DNA of 64,000 nucleotides, from positions 62,001 through 126,000 of the forward strand of contig JADJDM010000014.1 in the NCBI GenBank assembly GCA_016702705.1, given 5' to 3'. Source of the stretch: Bacteroidota bacterium (GTDB taxonomy: Bacteria > Bacteroidota > Bacteroidia > B-17B0 > Aurantibacillaceae). Below the pieces are notes generated by a model. That model was given only the letters and a program-made list of their open reading frames with translations. It made no database searches and was not told the origin of the DNA. Of the stretch, positions 46,157 through 55,914 are shown one piece after another. The stretch's first letter is position 1; each line of letters opens with the position of its first letter. A program made the position numbers and the translations under genes.

Positions 46157-48280
46157 ATGGACGAAAAAGAAATAAGGAATAGAAAAAGAAGAATTACTAC
46201 TGTAGTAATCACTGTATTTCTATTAATACCCTTTTTCACATTCTCCAATAAAGAAGATAGCTTGTTAAGTGCATTAAAAAATGCCAGTATCGACACCGTA
46301 AAATTTGACTTAACAGCAAAAATTTACACTATTCAAATTAAAAAGGGGAATTTCTCCAAAGCAAAATTCTATATTGATACTTTAAATATTCTTGCCGAAA
46401 AAATTAAAACAAAAAAAATCACTGCCACATTTTTTCAGTTAAAGGCTAATTATTTCTATAAAATAAATCATTTTGATTCTTCCATTTACTATAATTATAA
46501 GAGTATAGAAATAGCGGCAAAAATCAAATACTATTTACCCTTAATAAGATGCCATGTAAATCTAGGTAATATTTATAATCAGAATTCCGATTATCAAAAG
46601 GCTATTTCTTCTTTTCAAAAGGCTGAGCAATATTCAATATTAACCAAAGATACCTTTGGTATTATTTCAACAACATTAAATATCGGGAGCTTATATTATT
46701 TTATAAACGATTACAAGCAAGCGAAAATAAACTTCCTCACCACAATAAGAATCTGTGAGAAATCTCCAAAATATAAAAACGAATTAGCAAATGCCTATAA
46801 TAATTATGCAACTATATTCCTAAATCAAATGCCGATTAATTTAGATAGTGCAATGCATTACTATAATTTATATCTTCAGTTATCAACTGAACTTGAATTA
46901 GAAAACAACATTGCATTAGCATACTATAACATTGCAGAAGTATATAGATCTAAACAAGAAACAGCAAAGGCCAGGGAAAATTATTTACTAGCCGAAAAAA
47001 TATATCGTGAAGAAGAAGACACTGTGGGGTTAATGAAAGTTTTTCTTGGCTTTGCAGATAATTATATTTTGGAAAACAAAAATGCTGAAGCTTTAGATAT
47101 GCTAAAAGAAGGATTACAATATAGTATACAATATGAAATGACTGCTCATACCTCCGATTTTTTAAAAAGCATTTCGACTGCATATTATAATTTAGGTAAC
47201 TATAAAGAGGCTATAGATTATTACAAAAAAGGTTCTTTATTATCAGATTCTATTTATAATGCAGACAACTCCAAAATTTTGTACGATATGCAAACTAAGT
47301 ACGAAACAGCTGAAAAAGAGAAACAAAACAAATTGTTAGAAGCAGAAAATATTATTTCAACTAAAACAATAAAACAACAACAATTAATTACTTATTTTAT
47401 TATTGGTGGTCTATTGCTAACCTTGCTTCTGGCCTTCTTTATTTTTAGAGGGTTGAAAATTCAACGAAAAGCTAACGCTATAATTTCTAAACAAAAAGAA
47501 GAAGTTACTCAACAAAAATTGATTGTTGAAGAACATCAAAAAGAAATTCTTGATTCTATTCATTATGCTAAGCGAATTCAAAACACCTTGCTAGCTCATA
47601 AAGAGTTTGTAGATCAATACATTCCAAACAATTTCATCTATTTTAACCCAAAGGATATTGTTAGCGGTGATTTTTACTGGGCAACTAAAAAGGAAAACTA
47701 TTTTTATTTAGCTATTTGTGATAGCACAGGCCATGGAGTTCCAGGAGCTTTTATGAGTTTATTAAGCATTGGTTTTTTAAGTGAAGCAATTAATGAAAAA
47801 CACATAATCGAACCAAATAAAGTTTTTGATTATGTTCGAATGCGTTTAATTGATAGTGTGAGTAAAGATGGACAAAAGGATGGTTTTGATGGAATCCTAC
47901 TCCAATTAAATTTAGTCACTAAAGAAATTAAATATGCGGCTGCCAATAATGCTCCCATTCAAATTTCTAATGGAAATATAATTGAATTAGAAAAAGATAA
48001 AATGCCTGTTGGACATGGAGAAAGGAAAGAAGACTTTAAACTATTTAACATTACTGCAAATAAAGGAGACACTTTGTATTTATACACCGATGGTTATGCG
48101 GACCAATTTGGCGGATCTAAGGGCAAGAAATACAAATACAAACAATTAAATGAATTGTTAGCCAATAATAGTAATAAAGCATTAACAGAGCAGGCAGAAT
48201 TATTAAGTGAAACTTTTAATAGTTGGAAAGGAAATTTAGAACAGGTTGATGATGTTTGTGTTGTTGGAATAAGAATTTAG
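46157..48280 (+). CDS. TPR-TM-SpoIIE phosphatase, copy 2
   Basis: 707 residues from ATG 46157 ('MDEKEIRNRKRRITTVVITV'), two bases after copy 1 stops. N-terminal membrane anchor or signal, TPR units (~45-400), TM segment 'LITYFIIGGLLLTLLLAFFI' near 420, coiled coil 'EEHQKEILDSIHYAKRIQNT', and SpoIIE phosphatase (~490-707) with metal-binding Asp in 'DIVSGDFYWATKKENY', 'ICDSTGHGVPGAFMSLLSIG', 'DGFDGILL', 'YTDGYADQFGGSKGKK' and 'VDDVCVVGIRI'. The TPR part is periplasmic or surface-facing and presumably senses a signal that controls the cytoplasmic phosphatase. The partner (anti-sigma antagonist) is not in the window. Confidence 0.9.
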   Translation: MDEKEIRNRKRRITTVVITVFLLIPFFTFSNKEDSLLSALKNASIDTVKFDLTAKIYTIQIKKGNFSKAKFYIDTLNILAEKIKTKKITATFFQLKANYFYKINHFDSSIYYNYKSIEIAAKIKYYLPLIRCHVNLGNIYNQNSDYQKAISSFQKAEQYSILTKDTFGIISTTLNIGSLYYFINDYKQAKINFLTTIRICEKSPKYKNELANAYNNYATIFLNQMPINLDSAMHYYNLYLQLSTELELENNIALAYYNIAEVYRSKQETAKARENYLLAEKIYREEEDTVGLMKVFLGFADNYILENKNAEALDMLKEGLQYSIQYEMTAHTSDFLKSISTAYYNLGNYKEAIDYYKKGSLLSDSIYNADNSKILYDMQTKYETAEKEKQNKLLEAENIISTKTIKQQQLITYFIIGGLLLTLLLAFFIFRGLKIQRKANAIISKQKEEVTQQKLIVEEHQKEILDSIHYAKRIQNTLLAHKEFVDQYIPNNFIYFNPKDIVSGDFYWATKKENYFYLAICDSTGHGVPGAFMSLLSIGFLSEAINEKHIIEPNKVFDYVRMRLIDSVSKDGQKDGFDGILLQLNLVTKEIKYAAANNAPIQISNGNIIELEKDKMPVGHGERKEDFKLFNITANKGDTLYLYTDGYADQFGGSKGKKYKYKQLNELLANNSNKALTEQAELLSETFNSWKGNLEQVDDVCVVGIRI

Positions 48281-48322
48281 AATAATTTGGTAAACTCAAT
48301 ATAGATAAACAAAAGCAATATT

Positions 48323-50434
48323 ATGCGTAATTATACCCTATTCTTATTTCTACTACCATTGTTTTTTTCTGGTTACTCCCAAAGTAACAAAATTGATTCA
48401 CTTCAAAAAGTTTGGCTTAATGCAAACAACAACGACTCGGCGAGAGCTAAAGCAATTAATTACCTTGTATGGCATTATTGTTTTGTTAATCCAGATAGTG
48501 CACTTAAATTAAATAACGATGAAATTAAGTTTGCTACAAAACTAAAGAAAGACATTTATATTGGACATGCTTTTGCTAATCGTGCACTTATATTCAATAC
48601 ACTTAGCTCCTATGATTCATCAATTGCAGTTATCAAAAAAGCTAGGAAATATTATGAAAAGGTTAAGTATTCAAAAGGAATAGGAAAAACATTTGCAGGA
48701 GAAGGTTCAGTTTATATCTACACTGGTAACTTTTTAATGGCGCAAAAAATGTATTTACAAGCGCAATCATACTACGAGAAAATAAATGAAATAACTGAAT
48801 TAGGCTCTGTATATGCAAATCTGGGTATTGTATTTAAGTCATTCAAGAATTACACTAAAGCATTAGAATATCAACGAAAAGCAATCGAAATATATGAAAA
48901 GCAAAACGATTATTTCCGTTTAGCATATCCATATAAATCAATTGGAGATATAATGGACCTCCAAAAAAAATATGATTCAGCTACATATTATTACGATAAA
49001 GCATTTTATTTCTGTGAAAAATCAGGCAACAAAGCTATGCTTGGAACCTTGGTATGTAACATAGGAATAATGAAAGGAGCACAAGGAAAGCCGAAGGAAG
49101 CAATTATTGAATATGAAAAAGCAATTGCACTTGAAGAAAAACAGAATAATGAATATATGCTTAGTGTTATCTACAGCAATTTAAGTCAATCCTACCTTGA
49201 CTTAAAGGATTATAAAAAAGCATTAACAACCGGAAGAAGAGGTCTTGATTACGCTAACAAAATTGAATCTAACAATGAAATTATGATTAATAGTTGGATG
49301 GTTGCATTAGCCTATGAAGGGATTGGAGATAAATCGAATGCCTTTAACTATTTTAAAACATATATGACTTGGAAAGATAGTTTACTAAATGAAGAAAAAA
49401 TAAGCGAACTAGCTGTAAAAGATGCAACTTACGAGTATGATAAGGAAAAACTTGCTGATAGTTTAAAAAATGTAAATGAACAAAATTTAATTCATGAAAA
49501 AGTAAAAATAAAGGAAAAGGAAATTAAGCAAGGTAATATCATAAGGTATTTATTAATTGGAGGATTACTGTTAGTTGTACTATTTGCCTTTTTCTTTTAC
49601 AAACGTTTAAAATTAACTCAAAAACAAAAGAAAATAATTGAAGAACAAAAGAAACTCGTTGAGCATCAAAGAGAATTGGTTGACGAGAAACAAAAGGAAA
49701 TTCTAGACTCCATACACTATGCAAAACGCATACAAAATACATTATTAGCGCATGAGGATTTTGTAAACGAAAATTTAGTAAATAATTTTATTTTATTTAA
49801 CCCAAAAGATATTGTAAGTGGAGACTTTTACTGGGCAACCAAAAGAGATAATCTATTTTATTTAGCAGTATGCGATAGCACCGGGCATGGTGTTCCTGGA
49901 GCATTTATGAGTTTATTAAACATCGGTTTTTTAAGTGAGGCAATAAATGAAAAAGATATTTTTGAACCGAATAAAGTATTTGATTATGTTAGGAACAGAC
50001 TTATAAATAGCCTTGGAAAAGAGGGGCAAAAAGATGGCTTTGATGGCATATTACTTTGTTTTAATACGATTACAAACTCAATAACTTACGCAGCCGCCCA
50101 CAATGAACCAATACTTATTTCAAACAATACAATAATTGAGCTAGAAAAGGACAAAATGCCAGTTGGAATTGGTGAAAGAAAAGAAAATTTTGCCTTATAC
50201 ACTATCGATGCAAAACAGGGTGATACCTTGTATTTGTACACCGATGGATTTGCTGACCAATTTGGTGGTCCCAAAGGAAAAAAATTTAAGTACAAGCAAT
50301 TAAATGATTTACTTTTAAGTGTAAATAATAAACCATTAAAAGAGCAATCAAAATTATTAAGAGAGACCTTTGATAATTGGCGAGGAAATTTAGAGCAAGT
50401 TGATGATGTTTGTATCATTGGAATAAAAATTTAA
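48323..50434 (+). CDS. TPR-TM-SpoIIE phosphatase, copy 3
   Basis: 703 residues with signal peptide 'MRNYTLFLFLLPLFFSGYSQ'. TPR units include 'SVYANLGIVFKSFKNYTKAL' and 'AMLGTLVCNIGIMKGAQGKP'. TM segment near 410 ('IIRYLLIGGLLLVVLFAFFF'), then a longer coiled coil 'QKKIIEEQKKLVEHQRELVD' and 'EKQKEILDSIHYAKRIQNTL'. Phosphatase domain complete: 'IVSGDFYWATKRDNLFYLAV', 'CDSTGHGVPGAFMS', 'GFDGILLCF', 'TDGFADQFGGPKGKKF', 'VDDVCIIGIKI'. Gap to copy 2 is 42 bases. Confidence 0.9.
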   Translation: MRNYTLFLFLLPLFFSGYSQSNKIDSLQKVWLNANNNDSARAKAINYLVWHYCFVNPDSALKLNNDEIKFATKLKKDIYIGHAFANRALIFNTLSSYDSSIAVIKKARKYYEKVKYSKGIGKTFAGEGSVYIYTGNFLMAQKMYLQAQSYYEKINEITELGSVYANLGIVFKSFKNYTKALEYQRKAIEIYEKQNDYFRLAYPYKSIGDIMDLQKKYDSATYYYDKAFYFCEKSGNKAMLGTLVCNIGIMKGAQGKPKEAIIEYEKAIALEEKQNNEYMLSVIYSNLSQSYLDLKDYKKALTTGRRGLDYANKIESNNEIMINSWMVALAYEGIGDKSNAFNYFKTYMTWKDSLLNEEKISELAVKDATYEYDKEKLADSLKNVNEQNLIHEKVKIKEKEIKQGNIIRYLLIGGLLLVVLFAFFFYKRLKLTQKQKKIIEEQKKLVEHQRELVDEKQKEILDSIHYAKRIQNTLLAHEDFVNENLVNNFILFNPKDIVSGDFYWATKRDNLFYLAVCDSTGHGVPGAFMSLLNIGFLSEAINEKDIFEPNKVFDYVRNRLINSLGKEGQKDGFDGILLCFNTITNSITYAAAHNEPILISNNTIIELEKDKMPVGIGERKENFALYTIDAKQGDTLYLYTDGFADQFGGPKGKKFKYKQLNDLLLSVNNKPLKEQSKLLRETFDNWRGNLEQVDDVCIIGIKI

Positions 50435-50451
50435 TTTTACTAAATTAGCAC

Positions 50452-52494
50452 ATGAAATCAATTTCTAAATATTTAGCTATACTACTATCACTTTCATTTT
50501 TGTTGAGTTCTTCAAGTATCAAATCACAAACCTCTAAAATTGACTCACTTTTAGAGGTTAATAAAAAATTAAAGGATACGGATACAGTTAAGGTTCTTAA
50601 TCTATTAAAAATAACGCAGGAGTGCAGACAGAAACAAGATATTGCAAACGCAATTAAATATGCTAAAGAAGCTGAAGCTTTATTTTCAAAATCTAAAAAC
50701 AAATCTCTTTATGCAAAAACAAATTACCTCTTAGGTGTAACGCACTATAATAACACTCAATATAAAGAAGCTTTGGCATACATGCTTAAAGCCCTGAGTT
50801 TATATGAGGAACAAAAAGACAAAGCAAAAGTTGCAAACACTTATAATGTAATAGCATTAATCTATCAAGATCAAACCTTTTACGCACAAGCGCAAGAATT
50901 TCATCTTAAATGTCTTAAAATGAGGGAAGAGTTAAAAGACTCAGGAAATTTAGGAGGGAGTTATTCTAACATTGGACTAAACTATTACAACATAGCTAAG
51001 CAAAAACGCGAGGATAATTACGAATCTCAAAATATAAAGGATGCAATTAGCCATTTAAAAAAAGCGTATGATTTGGCTGTCCGTTCTGATAATATTCAAG
51101 TGCAAGCAAACTCATTAGGTAACCTTTCAAATATAATGAATGATTTGATGAAGTACGATGAAGCTTTAAAATACGCCCAACAAGCTTTAAAAATTTATCA
51201 AGAAACTGAAGATGTATATCAAGAGTCAGTTTCATTAATAGATATTGGCTCCATTTATTTAGCACAAAAAAAACATAAAGAGGCTATCCCCTATTTTGAA
51301 AAATCCTTGCAATTTGGAATTGAAAATAAAGATCGAGAAATACAGCACTATTGTTATGCAAATCTAGTTTCGTGTTATGAAAAAATAGGCGATTTTACTA
51401 AAGCTTTTAAGTATCAAAAAGAAATGATTGCTGTAAAGGATTCCTTATTTAATAGCGAAAACTCTAAGCAAATAAATGATATGCAGGTTAAATATGACTC
51501 TGAAAAAAAGGAAAGCGAAAATAAATTATTACAAGTTGAAAACGAATTATCTAATAAAACGCTTAAAAGTCAACAAATTACTATGTATTTTGTTATCGGA
51601 GGTTTATTAATTGCTGTATTCTTTGGATTTTTCATTTTTAAAAGTTTAAAGAAACAACGTCAAGCAAATTTTATCATTTCTAAGCAAAAAAACGAAGTAG
51701 AGGCGCAACGAGATTTAATTAATCAACAAAAACATCTTGTAGAAGAACATCAAAAGGAAATTTTAGATTCTATTCATTATGCTAAAAGAATTCAAAATAC
51801 CATCATTGCGCATAAGGATTTTATTGATGAAAACTTAGAAAACAATTTCGTTTACTTTAATCCAAAGGATATTGTGAGCGGAGATTTTTACTGGGCAACG
51901 AAAAAAGATAATTACTTCTTTTTAGCAGCTTGTGATAGCACAGGTCATGGTGTACCTGGAGCTTTTATGAGCTTACTTAATATTGGTTTTTTAAGTGAAG
52001 CAATTAATGAAAAAGACATAATTGAACCTTCTGAAATTTTTGATTACACCCGAGGACGTTTGATTTCAAGTATAAGCAAGGATGGGCAAAAAGATGGCTT
52101 TGATGGAATTTTAATTCGAATTGATACTATTACCAAAGAAATAATGTATGTAGCAGCAAATAATAACCCTGTAATTGTTTCAGGTAATCAATTGCTTGAT
52201 TTAGCAGTGGATAAAATGCCTGTGGGTCATGGAGAAAGAAAACAAAATTTTAGTCAACATAAACTAGAATATAAATCTGGGGATATGCTTTACCTTTATA
52301 CAGATGGATATGCTGATCAGTTTGGTGGGCCAAAGGGAAAGAAATTTAAATACAAACCTTTGAATGAAATGTTAATCAGTATATCTACGAAACCATTATC
52401 TGAACAATCTGAAATATTAAGTAATAGATTTAATGATTGGAGAGGAGACTTGGAGCAGGTTGACGACGTATTAATTATTGGTATTCAACTTTAA
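50452..52494 (+). CDS. TPR-TM-SpoIIE phosphatase, copy 4
   Basis: 680 residues. Signal peptide 'MKSISKYLAILLSLSFLLSS'. TPR units such as 'AKVANTYNVIALIYQDQTFY' and 'GNLGGSYSNIGLNYYNIAKQ'; TM near 380 ('ITMYFVIGGLLIAVFFGFFI'); coiled coil with 'EEHQKEILDSIHYAKRIQNT'; complete phosphatase domain ('GDFYWATKKDNYFFLAACDS', 'TGHGVPGAFMSLLNIGFLSE', 'GFDGILIRI', 'YTDGYADQFGGPKGKKF', 'VDDVLIIGIQL'). Seventeen bases after copy 3. Confidence 0.9.
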   Translation: MKSISKYLAILLSLSFLLSSSSIKSQTSKIDSLLEVNKKLKDTDTVKVLNLLKITQECRQKQDIANAIKYAKEAEALFSKSKNKSLYAKTNYLLGVTHYNNTQYKEALAYMLKALSLYEEQKDKAKVANTYNVIALIYQDQTFYAQAQEFHLKCLKMREELKDSGNLGGSYSNIGLNYYNIAKQKREDNYESQNIKDAISHLKKAYDLAVRSDNIQVQANSLGNLSNIMNDLMKYDEALKYAQQALKIYQETEDVYQESVSLIDIGSIYLAQKKHKEAIPYFEKSLQFGIENKDREIQHYCYANLVSCYEKIGDFTKAFKYQKEMIAVKDSLFNSENSKQINDMQVKYDSEKKESENKLLQVENELSNKTLKSQQITMYFVIGGLLIAVFFGFFIFKSLKKQRQANFIISKQKNEVEAQRDLINQQKHLVEEHQKEILDSIHYAKRIQNTIIAHKDFIDENLENNFVYFNPKDIVSGDFYWATKKDNYFFLAACDSTGHGVPGAFMSLLNIGFLSEAINEKDIIEPSEIFDYTRGRLISSISKDGQKDGFDGILIRIDTITKEIMYVAANNNPVIVSGNQLLDLAVDKMPVGHGERKQNFSQHKLEYKSGDMLYLYTDGYADQFGGPKGKKFKYKPLNEMLISISTKPLSEQSEILSNRFNDWRGDLEQVDDVLIIGIQL

Positions 52495-52540
52495 TTTAAA
52501 GCTTTCGTTTTGCCATTTTTTATGTAATTTGACATATATT

Positions 52541-54466
52541 ATGAAAACAACAGTTTCAAAAATAGTTTGCCTAGTTAGTTCCCTTGTGTTACTAATTTGT
52601 TTTAATGTTAAAATTTCTGCACAATCATCAAGGTGTGAAAATTATTTAAATAAAGCTGAAGACGTTTATAGTTCAAACCCAGACTCTTCTTTCTATTATG
52701 CCAACTTAGGACTCGAATGCGCATTAAGTAAGCAAGATACTATTCTGCTTGCTGAAGCCTACTCGCAATTTGGGAGATATTACTTATTAAAATCAAACCT
52801 AAAGCTTTCTGAAAACAATTTAAATAAGGCACAACAATTTTACATCTATCTTAACAACAAAGCTGGGCTGGCACACATTTACAGTCTAAAATCAATCCTT
52901 CAAAAAAGAATTCATAATTATAAAGAATCGATTCGCTTTATTGAATTGTCAGTAGAGTTATACCAACAATTGCCAAAAAAAAATGGATTAATAAGTGGAT
53001 TACTAAATTTATCTAATAGCTATATTGGAGAAAAAGACACAGCGAAGCTTAAATACACCTTTCTTAGATTAGATACTCTTTATCCTATTATGTCATTGCA
53101 TTCTAGGTATTATTATCTGCAAAATAAAGCACGTTTTTTTATGTTGGAAAAACAATACGCAAAGGCTGATTCTTTATTAGAACAAGCATTTGATATAGCA
53201 ACAAAGGAAAACATGATTGACAGTAGAGCCACAATTACCATGGTAATGGGCAGAAACTATCGATTAATGAATAAACTTAAGGAGTCGGAAAAGATTTTAA
53301 AACAAAGTGAAATTATTTGTAAGGAAAGTAATCTCGATCATGAGTTAGTAGAAACATATACTGAGCTAGTAGAAACATACAAACTCATGGAAAATTACAA
53401 ACTCTCTCTTTTTTATTTTGAAACCCTAAGTAAAATTGAAAAGAAAATAATAAACCTCGAAAAAGTGAATGAAATTGCTTCTTTAGAGAAAAAACTAGTT
53501 GAAACCGAAAAGCAAAAAGAAATTGAAGGAGAGAAAGAAAAAACAAACATTGAGGTTGGGAAGAACAAAAAACTAATTATTACACTTTTCTTAATTAGTG
53601 CCCTGCTCTTTCTTTCCATCTATCTTTATGTGCGTACTCAAAAGCTTAAAAACAAGATTCATGAAAAGAGTATGTTGGTTCAACAAAAGGCCACTGAGCT
53701 TGCTGCTCGACAAAAAGAAATACTTGATTCGATTAATTACGCAAAGAAGATTCAATATGCCTTGCTTGCTAATAAATCATTTATTGACGCCAATTTAAAA
53801 AGCAATTTTATTTTCTTTAAACCTAAAGATATAGTATCTGGTGATTTTTATTGGGCGACTTCGAGGGCCTCAGCCGCCGGGGATTTATTTTACTTGGCTG
53901 TTTGTGATAGCACGGGGCATGGAGTTCCTGGAGCTTTTATGAGTTTGTTAAGCATTGGGTTTTTAAGTGAAGCTATAAATGAAAAACAGATTGAAAAACC
54001 AAACGAAGTATTTAATTATGTAAGATCGCGATTGGTTAATAGCGTTACTGGAGAAGGACAAAAAGATGGTTTTGATGGAATATTAGTTTGTTTTAACAAA
54101 ACAACAGGTGAAATAACTTATGCCTCTGCTTACAATAAGCCTATTTTAATAGAGGACGGTAAAATTATTGAATTGCCAACCGACAAGATGCCAGTAGGAC
54201 TTGGAGTGCGGGAAACATCCTTCACCAATTTTACTATTACTCACAAATCAAATGCTAAATTATATCTTTATACAGATGGATACGCTGACCAATTTGGCGG
54301 GGAGAAAGGCAAGAAATTTAAATACAAACAGCTCAACGATTTTATACTTTCCAATTCGGATGAGCAAATGCAAACACAAGCTAATAAACTAGCCCACAAT
54401 TTAACAGCATGGCAAGGTGATTTAGAACAAGTAGATGATATTTGCGTAATAGGTATTAACTTATAA
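52541..54466 (+). CDS. TPR-TM-SpoIIE phosphatase, copy 5
   Basis: 641 residues from ATG 52541 ('MKTTVSKIVCLVSSLVLLIC', signal peptide); an upstream in-frame GTG-like start overlapping copy 4 is rejected. The TPR part is shorter and more divergent ('LAEAYSQFGRYYLLKSNLKL'); TM 'KKLIITLFLISALLFLSIYL'; coiled coil 'AARQKEILDSINYAKKIQYA'; complete phosphatase with a short GC-richer insertion 'TSRASAAGDLFYLAVCDSTG'. 'TDGYADQFGGEKGKKFKYKQ' and 'QVDDICVIGINL' close the domain. End of the array. Confidence 0.9.
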   Translation: MKTTVSKIVCLVSSLVLLICFNVKISAQSSRCENYLNKAEDVYSSNPDSSFYYANLGLECALSKQDTILLAEAYSQFGRYYLLKSNLKLSENNLNKAQQFYIYLNNKAGLAHIYSLKSILQKRIHNYKESIRFIELSVELYQQLPKKNGLISGLLNLSNSYIGEKDTAKLKYTFLRLDTLYPIMSLHSRYYYLQNKARFFMLEKQYAKADSLLEQAFDIATKENMIDSRATITMVMGRNYRLMNKLKESEKILKQSEIICKESNLDHELVETYTELVETYKLMENYKLSLFYFETLSKIEKKIINLEKVNEIASLEKKLVETEKQKEIEGEKEKTNIEVGKNKKLIITLFLISALLFLSIYLYVRTQKLKNKIHEKSMLVQQKATELAARQKEILDSINYAKKIQYALLANKSFIDANLKSNFIFFKPKDIVSGDFYWATSRASAAGDLFYLAVCDSTGHGVPGAFMSLLSIGFLSEAINEKQIEKPNEVFNYVRSRLVNSVTGEGQKDGFDGILVCFNKTTGEITYASAYNKPILIEDGKIIELPTDKMPVGLGVRETSFTNFTITHKSNAKLYLYTDGYADQFGGEKGKKFKYKQLNDFILSNSDEQMQTQANKLAHNLTAWQGDLEQVDDICVIGINL

Positions 54467-54550
54467 TTACGAAATCAACATACTTTTCTTAATAAACAGG
54501 TAAAATTTTAGTGGATAAACCATTCTTTATTAACTAATTTAGCTTAGTTA

Positions 54551-55463
54551 ATGATTTCTAAGATTCTCATATTCGCATTTCTATGCGCTAACTTTATTTG
54601 TTATGCGCAATCTATCGACCTTAAAAAGGTGGATTACCGAAAAGCAGATAGTATTGCCATCAACTTTCCAAAACGAAAATACAAAACAGCTATTGAACTG
54701 GTTGCCCCGCTTACTGAGAGTTTTACAACAGAACATGAAAAATTTAGAGTATTGTTTAGATGGATAACTGAAAACATTGAATACAATAAATCTGCAGCTA
54801 ATGCAGCAGATGCAGACAAAGTGGTTAGGAAAAATAAAGCTGTTTGCCAGGGGTTTTCTAACTTATTAAAAGAAATGTGTAATAGCGCCAATATTGATTG
54901 TGACGTGGTTGTTGGTTATACTAAAACAGATGTAAAAGACATTAACAGAAAATTAAAGAAAACCGACCATGCTTGGAATATTGTAACCTTAAATGGACAA
55001 AAATACTTAGTAGATGTAACCTGGGCAACCAGTAAATACAATATGGTTACTCGTAAATTTCAAAAAGATTTTGATGAACATTATTTTTTAACTCCGCCAG
55101 AAAAATTCATTTTAGACCATTTACCCGAAAATAAAAAAGACCAATTAATTGACAAACCTATTTCAAAAAAGAAATTTTCGAGTACACCATTGCTGTATGC
55201 AGATTATTTTCATTTAGGAATCGAAAGTATTAGTCCGAATAAAGGAGCATTTAAGCTTAAAAAAAGCAAGCCATTTACTTTTACTTTTACATCAGCAAAC
55301 ACATTTAGCAGTGCTCACATCTTATTAGACGCTGAAAAGTACATTGCACCTGTTGAATTAAAAAACAATTCCTTCTCCATTACCTTTGAAAAGAAGGAAA
55401 CATGATGTTACAATATATTTAGATGGTAAAGCAGTTGCTGAATACATCATAACCACAAAATAA
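54551..55463 (+). CDS. Transglutaminase-like exported protein (one frameshift)
   Basis: Signal peptide 'MISKILIFAFLCANFICYAQ'. Transglutaminase-like core with catalytic Cys99 in 'KNKAVCQGFSNLLKEMC', His140 in 'KKTDHAWNIVTLNGQ' and Asp155 in 'KYLVDVTWATSKYN'; such domains act as proteases or peptide-bond modifiers in bacterial envelopes. The frame stops at 55405, but a shift near 55398 continues 'KHDVTIYLDGKAVAEYIITT' to a TAA at 55463, completing the C-terminal beta domain. About 303 residues. It sits 85 bases after the phosphatase array. Confidence 0.82.
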
Positions 55464-55469
55464 TTATCG

Positions 55470-55477
55470 TATCTTTG
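55470..55477 (+). promoter_or_regulatory. rnpB promoter -7 box
   Basis: TATCTTTG (TAnnTTTG), five bases before the first paired base of the RNase P RNA; it overlaps the end of the transglutaminase gene region. No clear -33 TTTG. Confidence 0.6.
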
Positions 55478-55481
55478 CACT

Positions 55482-55855
55482 GAGGCCGTTCTATCGCCTT
55501 TTCGAAAGAGAGGGAGGAAAGTCCGGGCAACACAGAGCATTCCGCCATTTGATAAGAATGGGATTCAGCTAACACTGAAGACAGAAAGTGCCACAGAAAA
55601 CTATACCACCTCGCCGCAAGGTGCGGAAAGGGTGAAAACGTGAGGTAAGAGCTCACGATTGCAAAGGTAACGATGCAGTGGGAAAACCTCGGAAGTTGAA
55701 AGACCAAATAGGCTGTAATTGTGGGGCTGCTCGCTCCCTTTGTTGCAAAACAATATTACAGTGGGTAGGTTGATTGATTACGTTTCGGCGTAACAGATAA
55801 ATGATAGAAGCCACACTTCGGTGTGGAACAGAACCCGGCTTACAGGCCTCTTTTT
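55482..55855 (+). ncRNA. rnpB: RNase P RNA (bacterial type A)
   Basis: Catalytic RNA that removes 5' leaders from pre-tRNA. Helix P1 is GAGGCC (55482-55487) with GGCCTC (55845-55850). The universally conserved cores are present: GAGGAAAGTCCGGGC near 55514-55530 (CRI) and ACAGAACCCGGCTTACAGGC near 55828-55847 (CRV), and the internal GGTAAGAGCTCACGA-like CRII/III region near 55645-55660. Length of about 370 nt and the AGAG/GGTGAAAACG stems agree with type A. A T run follows at 55850-55856. Confidence 0.95.
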
Positions 55856-55914
55856 CTTGAAGTAGGAAAATTGAAAATTAATAAACGAAAAATTTTCTAA
55901 TGAAAGAAACAGCA

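Noticed and set aside
44075..54466. CRISPR or other short-repeat array within the repetitive phosphatase region
   Set aside because: The repetition is at the level of whole homologous genes with diverged nucleotides; there are no short direct repeats with regular spacers.
55447..55707. Minus-strand open frame of 86 codons over the RNase P RNA
   Set aside because: It is antisense to the conserved rnpB core and has no family pattern.
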